Shown piece by piece: positions 9,940-20,232 of a stretch of DNA of 64,000 bases. The notes below the pieces were generated by a model. That model did no database searches. It was not told the DNA's origin and was given only the letters and a program-made list of their open reading frames with translations. This DNA comes from Ramlibacter rhizophilus (GTDB taxonomy: Bacteria > Pseudomonadota > Gammaproteobacteria > Burkholderiales > Burkholderiaceae_C). A program made the position numbers and the translations under genes. The DNA lies in contig NZ_SMLL01000004.1 of the NCBI RefSeq assembly GCF_004681965.1, positions 186,001 to 250,000 on the forward strand, written 5' to 3'. Numbering within the stretch: the stretch's first letter is position 1; the number at the start of each line of letters is the position of its first letter.

Positions 9940-10464
9940 ATGAACGCGATCGAATCCACCTCGACCCGGCCCTACCTGATCCGGGCCCTGTACGACTGGT
10001 GCACCGACAACGGCTTCACGCCCTATGTCGCGGTGCTGGTCGATGACAGCGTCCAGGTCCCGCGCGAATACGTCAAGAACGGCGAGATCGTGCTGAACAT
10101 CAGCTTCGACGCCACCAGCTCGCTCAAGCTGGGCAACGAATTCATCGAGTTCAAGGCCCGTTTTGCCGGCAGCGCCCGCGAGATCATGGTGCCGGTGAAC
10201 CGGGTGCTGGCGATCTATGCGCGCGAGAACGGGCAGGGCATGGCCTTTCCGGTCGCGGGCCCGGGTGCCGAGCCGGCCGTCTCCACCAGCCGCCCGACGC
10301 CGCTCACGAGCGTGGCGGCGGCCGGCGCGGAGGCGGACCCCGCCGAGCGCCCGGTGCAGCTGGTACCTGCCGACCCGCCCGCGCCAGGCAGGGGCGAGGA
10401 TGATCCCGAACCGCCCAAGCCCAGCAAGCCGGGTCCACGCCCGGCCCTCAAGCGCATCAAGTGA
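9940..10464 (+). CDS. sspB: ClpXP adaptor protein SspB
   Basis: 174 aa. SspB delivers ssrA-tagged proteins to ClpXP. The folded tag-binding domain (STRPYLIRALYDWCTDNGFTP to about residue 105) is followed by a disordered Pro/Glu-rich linker and a C-terminal RPALKRIK, which matches the ClpX-binding tail of SspB proteins. Starts at the ATG at 9940; a longer upstream reading frame overlaps sspA and is rejected. Confidence 0.94.
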   Translation: MNAIESTSTRPYLIRALYDWCTDNGFTPYVAVLVDDSVQVPREYVKNGEIVLNISFDATSSLKLGNEFIEFKARFAGSAREIMVPVNRVLAIYARENGQGMAFPVAGPGAEPAVSTSRPTPLTSVAAAGAEADPAERPVQLVPADPPAPGRGEDDPEPPKPSKPGPRPALKRIK

Positions 10465-10489
10465 CGCGGCCGGCACGGCCGCATAGAAT
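10461..10489 (+). promoter_or_regulatory. promoter of tRNA-Thr
   Basis: GTGACG at 10461-10466 and TAGAAT at 10484-10489 are separated by 17 bases, ending 9 bases before the tRNA. The spacer holds a perfect 7-bp hairpin (10466-10482), which may also end sspB transcription. Confidence 0.5.
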
Positions 10490-10498
10490 TTTCCGAGC

Positions 10499-10574
10499 GC
10501 CGGTTTAGCTCAGTTGGTAGAGCATCCGCCTTGTAAGCGGGAGGTCATCAGTTCGAATCCGATAACCGGCACCA
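10499..10574 (+). tRNA. tRNA-Thr (anticodon UGU)
   Basis: A 76-base cloverleaf: acceptor stem GCCGGTT/AACCGGC, D-arm with TTTAGCTCAGTTGGTAGAGC, anticodon loop CTTGTAA giving TGT in DNA (reads ACA), T-loop GTTCGAATC, discriminator A and an encoded CCA end. Confidence 0.97.
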
Positions 10575-10625
10575 GCCATCCCGCGAGGGCGGCCCCTGCG
10601 TCCGCGCCTGAACGCCTGGAGTCGC

Positions 10626-11888
10626 ATGAGCGCCGAGTCCCGCCTGAGCAGTGAACAGCTCGAGCAACTGCTCCGGGTGACGCGCCGCCTGGCCGCCCCG
10701 TTCGAGCTGCTCGACATGCTGGGCGAGGTGACACTGGCGGCCTGCGGCGTGCTGCAGGCCGAGCGCGCCTCGGTCTGGCTGCTGGATCCGGCCAGCGGCG
10801 ACCTGGTCCTCGAGACCGCGCAGGGCCTGGCCCATGCCCGCGTCCCCATGGGCGTGGGCCTGATCGGCGCCTGTGCCCGCGAACGCCGGGCCATCAATGT
10901 GCCGGACTGCTACGCCGATCCGCGCTTCGACCCCACGCTGGACCGCGCGAGCGGCTTTCGCACCCGCTGCAGCCTGACCCTGCCGCTGTCGGATGCGAAG
11001 GGGGACCTCGTGGGCGTCATGCAGGTCCTCAACCAGCACGGCGGCGCCTTCGAGGCGGCCGACCTGGACCTGGCCGAGGCCTTGGCCGCGCAGTGTGCCG
11101 TGGCGCTGGCACGGGCGCGCGCCGTGGCTGCACTCGTCGAGGCCGAGCGGGTGCGCCAGGAGCTGGCCGCAGCCCGCATCGTGCAGACCAGCGCGCTTCC
11201 CCGGATGCTGCCGGAGCTCCCCGGCTACAGCCTGCATGCGAGCTTCCGGCCCGCCGCCGAAACCGGCGGCGACACCTACGACCTGGCTCGCGTGGACGGG
11301 AAACTGCTGGTCCTGCTGGCGGACGCCACCGGCCACGGCATCGCGCCGGCGCTGTCCGTGACGCAGATGCAGGCCATGCTGCGGATGGCACTGGGCCTGG
11401 GCGTGAGCCTGGAGCGCAGCTTCGTGCAGGTGAACAACCGCCTGGCCGAGACCTTGCCGGAAGCGCACTTCGTCACGGCCTTCGTCGGCCTGCTCGATCC
11501 CGCCGAGCACCGGCTGCGCTTCATCAGCGGCGGCCAGGGGCCGATCCTGCACTACCGCGCAGCGGCCGAGGCCTTCGACCTCCACCGGCCGAACTGCTTT
11601 CCGATGGGCGCGGACCTTTTGGACGAGCCGGTGGCCGTGGTCGAACTCTCCTTCGGCCCGGGCGACTGGCTGCTGCTCCTGTCCGACGGCGTGTACGAAT
11701 GGGCGAACGAAGAGGGCGAGCTGTTCGGCCGCGAGCGCGTCATGCAGGCCGTGCGGGCGCATGCCCGGGCACCCTTGCCGGCCTTTGCGCTGCAACTCCT
11801 GGAAGACTTGCAGGCGTTTTCCCCCGGACGCGAGCAGGAGGACGACGTCACCCTGGTGCTGGTGCGCCGCGATGCAGCGGGCGAATGA
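10626..11888 (+). CDS. GAF domain / SpoIIE-type PP2C phosphatase
   Basis: 420 aa. A GAF sensor domain (about 30-165, with ERASVWLLDPASGDL) precedes a short coiled linker and a SpoIIE/RsbU-type PP2C phosphatase (about 190-415). Metal-binding Asp residues fit RPAAETGGDTYD, LLADATGHGIAPA, LLLLSDGVYEW and EQEDDVTLVL. Such proteins dephosphorylate anti-anti-sigma (STAS) partners, but no STAS or anti-sigma gene lies nearby, so the target is unknown. Confidence 0.88.
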   Translation: MSAESRLSSEQLEQLLRVTRRLAAPFELLDMLGEVTLAACGVLQAERASVWLLDPASGDLVLETAQGLAHARVPMGVGLIGACARERRAINVPDCYADPRFDPTLDRASGFRTRCSLTLPLSDAKGDLVGVMQVLNQHGGAFEAADLDLAEALAAQCAVALARARAVAALVEAERVRQELAAARIVQTSALPRMLPELPGYSLHASFRPAAETGGDTYDLARVDGKLLVLLADATGHGIAPALSVTQMQAMLRMALGLGVSLERSFVQVNNRLAETLPEAHFVTAFVGLLDPAEHRLRFISGGQGPILHYRAAAEAFDLHRPNCFPMGADLLDEPVAVVELSFGPGDWLLLLSDGVYEWANEEGELFGRERVMQAVRAHARAPLPAFALQLLEDLQAFSPGREQEDDVTLVLVRRDAAGE

Positions 11889-11897
11889 GCGTTTCGG

Positions 11898-12272
11898 TCA
11901 GCGCGCGGCCGCGGCCTTCTCGCGCCGCTCTTCGTCCTGCACGCAGTAGCGCGCGGTCGGCACGATCTTGAGGCGCTCGAAGGGAATGTCGCGCCCGCAG
12001 TCCTCGCAGGTACCGTAGCTGCCCTCGGCCAGGCGCTGGCGCGCGGCGCGAACCTGGGACAGCTCGGCTTCCTGCCGCTGCAGCTGCATGAGGTCCAGCG
12101 AATCCATCATGCGCGCGTCGCCGTCCTCCACCGAGTCCTTGACCTCCGGCCAGCCGTGGCTGCCCGGGGTGGCGAATTCCTCGCGCGAGGCATGCGCGGC
12201 GGCGGCGAGCTCGGCCTCGCGCGACTGCAGCAGCTGGTCCAGTTCGCTCAGTTTGGATGGGTCGAGTGACAT
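11898..12272 (-). CDS. TraR/DksA-family zinc-finger protein missing the fourth cysteine
   Basis: 124 aa from the ATG at 12272, which has AAGGA eight bases upstream. DksA-type proteins enter the RNA polymerase secondary channel. An N-terminal coiled coil (about 8-84) leads to a C4-type finger with Cys89, Cys92 and Cys110, but the position expected for the fourth Cys is Asp113 (CVQD). The coiled-coil tip region has VEDGDARMMDS. It may be a low-zinc DksA2-like variant or bind zinc through another ligand. Confidence 0.8.
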   Translation of the reverse strand: MSLDPSKLSELDQLLQSREAELAAAAHASREEFATPGSHGWPEVKDSVEDGDARMMDSLDLMQLQRQEAELSQVRAARQRLAEGSYGTCEDCGRDIPFERLKIVPTARYCVQDEERREKAAAAR

Positions 12273-12335
12273 GGCGAATTCCTTCCCGACCAGCATAGGC
12301 GCCCTTCACAGGGCCGTATGTCGGCCAACGTCGGC

Positions 12336-12656
12336 TCAGTGCCGGTCGGCCTGCACCTTCAGGCGGATGCTGGACACGTCCATGCCGCGCCGGTGCAGCT
12401 GCTCCAGCAGGGTCGGCAGCAGCTGCCTGAGCTTGGCGGCACCGGCGTTGCTCGCGACCAGCAGGCACCAGGTGCCGCCGTCCAGCGGACCGGCCTTGAC
12501 GCTGGCCTTCAGCCCGGGCGGCAGCATGGGCTGGATGGCCTCCAGGCATTGCGAGGAGGCGCGCACCAGCGAAGCCAGCCGCGCGAGGGCGGGCGCTTCC
12601 TGCGCGGCTTGTTGAAGGGTGACGGCGTGTCGGCGCCGGCTCGGCTCGGGTGGCAT
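12336..12656 (-). CDS. DciA-like (DUF721) protein
   Basis: 106 aa from the ATG at 12656 (another ATG at 12695 would add 13 residues). The pattern LQQAAQEAPALARLASLVRA, LPPGLKASVKAGP, a central strand with WCLLVASNAGAAKLRQLLP and the end SIRLKV fits the DUF721/DciA family, which loads the replicative helicase DnaB in bacteria lacking DnaC. It is divergent from secA across about 196 bases. Neither start has a clear ribosome site. Confidence 0.65.
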   Translation of the reverse strand: MPPEPSRRRHAVTLQQAAQEAPALARLASLVRASSQCLEAIQPMLPPGLKASVKAGPLDGGTWCLLVASNAGAAKLRQLLPTLLEQLHRRGMDVSSIRLKVQADRH

Positions 12657-12721
12657 GGAAGGCAGGCGCAAGGCGGATCGCAAGGGTCCACCCATTATGG
12701 GCGGGGCCAGCGGGGCGGGGC

Positions 12722-12727
12722 TAAAAT
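12722..12727 (+). promoter_or_regulatory. possible -10 element for secA
   Basis: TAAAAT in a GC-rich stretch between the divergent DciA-like gene and secA, about 125 bases before the secA start. No clear -35. Confidence 0.35.
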
Positions 12728-12806
12728 CATCGGCTTCCTGCGTTCGGGGCTCGTGATGCTTGCATTGCCCGGGCGCGGACCCATCTCATGCTCAACGAGA
12801 GGTTGC

Positions 12807-12843
12807 GCTGCCCTGCCGGGCTCATGCGGGTCGGCAGGGCAGC
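12807..12843 (+). promoter_or_regulatory. 12-bp hairpin in the secA leader
   Basis: The bases at 12807-12818 and 12832-12843 are perfect inverted repeats (12 bp) with a 13-base loop that also allows one G-U pair. The 3' arm ends nine bases before the secA ATG and holds the only purine-rich Shine-Dalgarno-like run, GGCAGGG (12833-12839). Confidence 0.6.
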
Positions 12844-12852
12844 ATCGCATTC

Positions 12853-15651
<2,799 letters not shown>

Positions 15652-15740
15652 CCGCGGCGGTCGCTGCGGCCGCTCGCTTTGCCTAGCAGAACTCAACCGG
15701 AAGTTTTGTAACGATCCGTTCCGGTGCCTGTAAGTCCTGA

Positions 15741-15756
15741 CAGGGGTTCGCCCCTG
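15741..15756 (+). other. UUCG-tetraloop hairpin in the autoinducer-synthase leader
   Basis: CAGGGG and CCCCTG pair perfectly around a TTCG loop. Its last base overlaps the anti-Shine-Dalgarno arm that starts at 15755-15756. No T-run follows. Confidence 0.6.
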
Positions 15757-15810
15757 GAAATTTCTCCCTGACTCTTCAATGAGCAGTTTGCCAATCCGGA
15801 GAAATTTCCA
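15755..15810 (+). promoter_or_regulatory. inverted repeat hiding the synthase ribosome site
   Basis: Bases 15755-15767 and 15798-15810 are a perfect 13-bp inverted repeat with a 30-base loop. The 3' arm holds the GGAG Shine-Dalgarno (15798-15801), the whole spacer, and the A of the ATG. In mRNA it would block ribosome binding; as DNA each arm holds the palindrome GAAATTTC, 44 bases apart. Confidence 0.7.
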
Positions 15811-17096
15811 TGACCGAGAACCTTGCCCCTGTTCGCCCCTCCCGCAGCGCCGCTGCTGATAACAACTCGGTTGCCGCCTCAGCGCCTCGCCGCAGTGCGC
15901 CCTTATCAGCGCGCCTGCGCGGGCGGATCGCCACGGATTTTCTTCCGCGGTACGAAAAAGAATGGGGTGGCAAGTTTGTCACGAATGGCGAGACCCCCGG
16001 CCCTGACGCCGTGCGCCTGGACGGTAATGACTACCTAGGGATCACGGGTCATCCGGACATCGTGAAGGCGCAGATCGATGCGCTGCGCCGCAACGAGGAC
16101 TTCGTGGTCCAGTCGGGCGTGTTCCAGCTCAATGGCTCGCCCACCAACCAGTTCGAGAAGGCTTTTTCCGCCTGGATCGGCCACGAGGGCGGGGTGCTCT
16201 GCCAATCGGGCTACACCGCCAACCTGGGCCTGTTGCAGGTCGTGGCCGACCGCGAGACGCCGGTGTACCTCGACAGCCTTGCGCACATGTCGCTCTGGGA
16301 GGGCGTGCGCGCCTCGGGCGCCCCGGCGCACGCCTTCCGGCACAACGACCCGGGGCACCTTGCCCGAATGATGGAACGGCACGGCCCGGGCCTGGTCGTG
16401 GTCGATTCCGTCTACAGCACCACCGGCGCCCTGTGTCCGCTCGAGGAGATCGTGGACGTGGTGGAGGCGAACGGCTCCATGATCCTGGTGGACGAATCCC
16501 ATTCCCTGGGCACGCACGGCCCCGAGGGGCGGGGCCTGTGCGCGGCCCTGGGACTGACCGAGCGCGTGCATTTCATCTCGGCCAGCCTGGCCAAGGCCTT
16601 TGCCGGCCGTGCGGGCTTCTTCACGGTGCCGCAGGAGATGCGCTACTACCTCATGTCCAACAGCTTTCCGAACATCTTCAGCTCCTGTCTGCTGCCGCAC
16701 GAGGTGGCAGGCCTGGCCGCCACGCTGGAGGTGATCAAGCGCAGCGATCTCGCGCGCGAGCAGCTCATGCGCAACACCCGCCGCCTGCGCGACAGGCTGG
16801 TGGCGCTGGGCTACCCCATCCACCAGGGCACGGAACAGATCATCTCGCTGGAGGCCGGCACGGAATCCAATACGGTGGCCCTGCGCGACGCGCTGGAAAC
16901 GCGTGGCGTCTTCGGTGCCGTGTTCTGCGCGCCGGCCACAAGCCGCAATCGCGCCATGGTGCGCCTGACGCTCGGTGCGGGTCTGACCGACGCGGAGATG
17001 ACGCACGTGGAGCGGGTCGCCGCCGAGATCGCGCCGCTGGTCAAGCCCTGGGACTGGCCGATCGCCCGTCGCCAGCGTCGCGGCGAGCCGGCGTGA
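15810..17096 (+). CDS. cqsA: alpha-hydroxyketone autoinducer synthase (CqsA/LqsA family)
   Basis: 428 aa, PLP-dependent alpha-oxoamine synthase fold. CqsA and LqsA condense an acyl-CoA with an amino-acid-derived substrate to make alpha-hydroxyketone signals such as CAI-1 or LAI-1. Seen: LDGNDYLGITGHP, VFQLNGSPTNQFE, the PLP-ring and phosphate region DESHSLGTHGPEGRG (Asp228, His231) and the Schiff-base Lys262 in SASLAKAFAGRAG. The first ~35 residues are disordered. The neighbours, an LqsS-like kinase and LqsR-like regulator, separate it from biotin- or haem-pathway relatives (BioF, HemA). GGAG lies eight bases before the ATG. Confidence 0.88.
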   Translation: MTENLAPVRPSRSAAADNNSVAASAPRRSAPLSARLRGRIATDFLPRYEKEWGGKFVTNGETPGPDAVRLDGNDYLGITGHPDIVKAQIDALRRNEDFVVQSGVFQLNGSPTNQFEKAFSAWIGHEGGVLCQSGYTANLGLLQVVADRETPVYLDSLAHMSLWEGVRASGAPAHAFRHNDPGHLARMMERHGPGLVVVDSVYSTTGALCPLEEIVDVVEANGSMILVDESHSLGTHGPEGRGLCAALGLTERVHFISASLAKAFAGRAGFFTVPQEMRYYLMSNSFPNIFSSCLLPHEVAGLAATLEVIKRSDLAREQLMRNTRRLRDRLVALGYPIHQGTEQIISLEAGTESNTVALRDALETRGVFGAVFCAPATSRNRAMVRLTLGAGLTDAEMTHVERVAAEIAPLVKPWDWPIARRQRRGEPA

Positions 17097-17121
17097 GGCT
17101 GCCGGCCGGGCCGGGCCGCGA

Positions 17122-18099
17122 TCAATCCTCCACGTGCCGCGGCCCCTGGTCGGCCATCCAGGCCTGGTAGCCGAGGACCGGTGCCGGCAGCACGCTCGCC
17201 GGCACGGGAAACAGGGCCGCGACCAGCGGACTGCTTTCCCCCAGGGAGAAAGCCGCCACCGGCTCGCACGGGCCGGTCATGCCCAGAGCCTGTCGCAGCT
17301 CCAGGTTGACCAGCGAGCGCCCCTGCCGGATCTCGGCCAGCGCCGGTTCGTCCAGGTGCTCCAGCGCCGCGAGTTCGGCCAAGGCATTGAGGCCTTCGCG
17401 CGGCTCCAATTGCAGCCAGCTCACGTTCCCGGCGTCGTCCATGCCCAGGATTCCGAAGGGAGCGCCGATCGCAATCCACTCGACCCAGCGCGTGGCTGCG
17501 AACTCCTGCAGGGCCTGCTCGACCCCGGGCAGCTTGAGGGAGGCGTTCTGGTCGGGGCTGAGCGTGGCGCGCCAGATCTGCGAATGGCGCGGATGCGCAT
17601 TGGCCAGGAGCGATTCCACGGCGTCGATCAGGCGCCTGGAGATGTCGGGCAGCTGCTTGGGAATGAACTGATCGATGAGGCCCCGGTTGAAGGCCCGCAC
17701 CGCGATCTGTTCGTCGGCCTGTCCCGTGAGCATGACCCGCGCGCCCTGCCACTCCGTCAGTTCACCCAGCACCTCCAGGCCGTCCATGCCGGGCATGGAG
17801 AAGTCGACCACGCACACCCGCGCCAGCGCGAAGCGTTCGGGCGTACGGGCCCAGTAGGCCAGGATCTGCGGCACCAGCGGCGCGCCCTGGCGCCAGCGGT
17901 CCACGATCTGCTGCTGGTTCCAGGCGTCGATCTCCCACAGCGGGGGCTCGCGGTGCAGGCCGTAGATGCAACGCCCCGGGCGCAGGTGCAGGCGCAGGTG
18001 CCAGTGCTTGGGCAACACCAGCGCCAGCATGTCCAGGTAGTCCGGATCGTCGTCCAGGATGACCACCGAACCGGGCCGTCGGAATAGTTGGAAACTCAT
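17122..18099 (-). CDS. LqsR-like response regulator
   Basis: 325 aa. An N-terminal receiver domain has the acidic pocket Asp16-Asp17-Asp18 (ILDDDPD), phosphorylatable Asp99 (VVDFSMPGMDG), Thr125 (LTG) and Lys148 (FIPKQL). About 40 extra residues separate the acidic pocket from Asp99, as in Legionella LqsR where the site is Asp108. The C-terminal half has no helix-turn-helix that I recognise, again as in LqsR. Its ATG overlaps the kinase stop by four bases, so the pair is an operon convergent with the synthase. Confidence 0.82.
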   Translation of the reverse strand: MSFQLFRRPGSVVILDDDPDYLDMLALVLPKHWHLRLHLRPGRCIYGLHREPPLWEIDAWNQQQIVDRWRQGAPLVPQILAYWARTPERFALARVCVVDFSMPGMDGLEVLGELTEWQGARVMLTGQADEQIAVRAFNRGLIDQFIPKQLPDISRRLIDAVESLLANAHPRHSQIWRATLSPDQNASLKLPGVEQALQEFAATRWVEWIAIGAPFGILGMDDAGNVSWLQLEPREGLNALAELAALEHLDEPALAEIRQGRSLVNLELRQALGMTGPCEPVAAFSLGESSPLVAALFPVPASVLPAPVLGYQAWMADQGPRHVED

Positions 18100-19445
18100 G
18101 AAATGGACCGCTTGAGCGTCGGGTGTTTGATCGGGAAGCGATTGCGCGCCGGCAGCCGGATGACGAATTCTGCGCCCTCACCGGGCACAGAGTGAACCTT
18201 GATCGTGCCGCCGGCCGCGAGAATGACCCGCTGGCAGAACGCCAGGCCCAGCCCGTGCCCGGTGCCTTGGTTGCTTGAGACGAAAGGCTGGAACAAGCGG
18301 GACATGGCGCGCTCACTGATGCCGACGCCTCGGTCGGTGACGCGGATCACGCCAGTGCCTCCTTCCAGGTCCACCGACAGCACGAGATCCCCGGGGCTGC
18401 GGGCCGCGGGGGTGGCTGCGAGCGCGCGCAACGCGTTCTTCACCAGGTTGTCGATCACCTGGGTGAACAGGGCTTCCGAGGTGTTGAACTCGAAGTCGCG
18501 TTCCACGCGGACCTGCGCGCATTCGCGCTCGCGCTCGTTACGGTAGGGAAAGGCGGCCACCGCCTTGCGGATCAGCGACGCTGCGCTCACCAGTTCCGTC
18601 TGCGGCGGCAGGTGCATGAGCTGGGCGTTGGTGATCTGCATGTCGATCTGCCGGTTCATGTTGCGAACCAGCGCATGCAGTCGAGTGGCAAGCTGCTCCA
18701 GGCCTGTCGCTTCGGTGGGGGCGGTCGCGGCCGTGCTGCGCACCGCGTCGCCGATCAGGGCCATGGTGGCCAGGGGCGTGCGCAGTTCGTGGGCCATGAT
18801 GCCCATGGTGCCCAGGGCCTGCTTGATCTGCTCGCGCCGCAGGTTGCTGGACGACAGCCCCAGCATCAGGCCCATGTACCAGCAGAACGAGAACACCACG
18901 GCATGGGTGAGGCTCTCCTCCAGCGTGAGGGGCTGCACCGTGGGCCCGAACAGCGCGAAAAGCAGCCAGCCACCCCCCAGGCCCGCCGCGATGCCGATGG
19001 TGGCCACGCGCCAGTCGGTGACGTGGTAGTAGATCAGGAACATGGCCGCGAGCGTTGCGAACCACACCGCGTTCCGACCGTTGCAGAAATACATCCAGGT
19101 GAAGTAAAGCGGCAGCGTCGCCCAGAACACGAGGGTGATGACCGTCACGGCGAATCGCGAGGGCGGTACGGCCGTCAGACGCGGGGAAACGAGCAGGCTC
19201 AGTCCCAGCGCACTCACGGCGAGCCGCTGCCACAGGCTCTCGTAGGGCTGCGGCAGGAAATGCGTCCAGATGACGTAGAAGAGCGGATGGCCGATGACGA
19301 TGGAGATGCACAAGGCGCGAATGCGCCACTGCGAGGGATGCAGGATGGGCTCGAGCATGGGCTCGAGGAGCGGCTTGAGCGCATCGCGCCCGGAACGCAC
19401 GCGCATCGTCGATCGGCTCCAACGGTTCCAGAACGCTGCTGGCAT
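18096..19445 (-). CDS. six-helix sensor histidine kinase (LqsS/CqsS-like)
   Basis: 449 aa from the ATG at 19445; starts at 19613 or 19406 are also possible. Six membrane helices (about 44-60, 75-89, 98-118, 127-142, 148-167, 181-198) without a periplasmic domain, as in CqsS and LqsS, which sense alpha-hydroxyketones. The H-box is MAHELRTPLATM with His219; N-box QVIDNLVKNALRAL; G-boxes TDRGVGIS and GTGHGLGLAF. No receiver domain is fused, so it is closer to LqsS than to hybrid CqsS. It likely phosphorylates the adjacent regulator. Confidence 0.85.
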   Translation of the reverse strand: MPAAFWNRWSRSTMRVRSGRDALKPLLEPMLEPILHPSQWRIRALCISIVIGHPLFYVIWTHFLPQPYESLWQRLAVSALGLSLLVSPRLTAVPPSRFAVTVITLVFWATLPLYFTWMYFCNGRNAVWFATLAAMFLIYYHVTDWRVATIGIAAGLGGGWLLFALFGPTVQPLTLEESLTHAVVFSFCWYMGLMLGLSSSNLRREQIKQALGTMGIMAHELRTPLATMALIGDAVRSTAATAPTEATGLEQLATRLHALVRNMNRQIDMQITNAQLMHLPPQTELVSAASLIRKAVAAFPYRNERERECAQVRVERDFEFNTSEALFTQVIDNLVKNALRALAATPAARSPGDLVLSVDLEGGTGVIRVTDRGVGISERAMSRLFQPFVSSNQGTGHGLGLAFCQRVILAAGGTIKVHSVPGEGAEFVIRLPARNRFPIKHPTLKRSIS

Positions 19446-19542
19446 GAACTCCCAAGAGGTGGCTCCGCGGGACGGCTGCGTCTGGCCTGGGGCGGAGGCT
19501 AATGATATTGTGTCGGCCGACCTGGGAGGAATGGCACAGCTT

Positions 19543-20214
19543 ATGGGGGATCCTGTTAACTTTGACAGCGTCAGTCTGGACGGGATCCTGAGTGACTGGC
19601 TGGCTGCGCTCAAGGAGTTCTCAGTCGAGGCGGTCGCCGTCCTCGGCCCCGATCCCTTCGGAAGCTACGAAGACCGGCAGGTGCTGTGCGTCCATCCGCC
19701 CCTGGCGAGCGACACGGCGCACGCGCTCGCGCAAAGCGCCGACTTCGGCGCACCCTGGCGCGAGTCCGACGCGCCGCTGGTCGCCTGGCAGCACATTGCC
19801 AAGGCCGCCGGCACGGTGAACGCGAGTCGCTGGCGCGTCCTGGCACTGGCGCACGGCTACCAGACCATGGTGCGGGTGGAGTTTCCCCTGCCCGCGGGGC
19901 GTGCGTTCGAATGCTTCATGTTCAGCCCACGCGAGCTGTCCGACCGCAGCGAGGCGGCCGCGCTGGTCTGGTCCACGCTCAATGTCTGGCCAGTGGTCAA
20001 ACGCTGCATCGCGCAGGAGCGCGCCACGCTCAGCCCGCGCGAGCGGCAGTGCCTCATGCTGGCCTTCAATGGCCTCACGGCCAAGGAGAGCGCGATGCAG
20101 ATGGACTGCACCGAACGGACCGTGAACTACCATCTGGCCAACGCGATGGCCAAGTTGCGGGTGGACAACAAGCTCGCGGCGATCCAGCGGGCCTGCTGGA
20201 TCGGCGCCATCTGA
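19543..20214 (+). CDS. LuxR-type transcriptional regulator
   Basis: 223 aa. The C-terminal HTH (about 157-215) has LSPRERQCLMLAFNGLTAKESA and CTERTVNYHLANAMAKL, the LuxR/FixJ pattern. The N-terminal ~150 residues resemble the size of an autoinducer-binding domain, but I cannot assign ligand residues. GGGAGGA (19524-19530) supports the ATG at 19543 (12-base spacer) rather than the ATG at 19531 that abuts it. It diverges from the sensor kinase over ~100 bases, so it may act on the quorum-sensing locus. Confidence 0.8.
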   Translation: MGDPVNFDSVSLDGILSDWLAALKEFSVEAVAVLGPDPFGSYEDRQVLCVHPPLASDTAHALAQSADFGAPWRESDAPLVAWQHIAKAAGTVNASRWRVLALAHGYQTMVRVEFPLPAGRAFECFMFSPRELSDRSEAAALVWSTLNVWPVVKRCIAQERATLSPRERQCLMLAFNGLTAKESAMQMDCTERTVNYHLANAMAKLRVDNKLAAIQRACWIGAI

Positions 20215-20232
20215 ATCGGGTGAGGAGACAGC

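Noticed and set aside
17097..17121. A bidirectional terminator between the synthase and the response-regulator gene
   Set aside because: The 25 bases are GC-rich with partial CCGG repeats but give no clean stem and no T-run on either strand.
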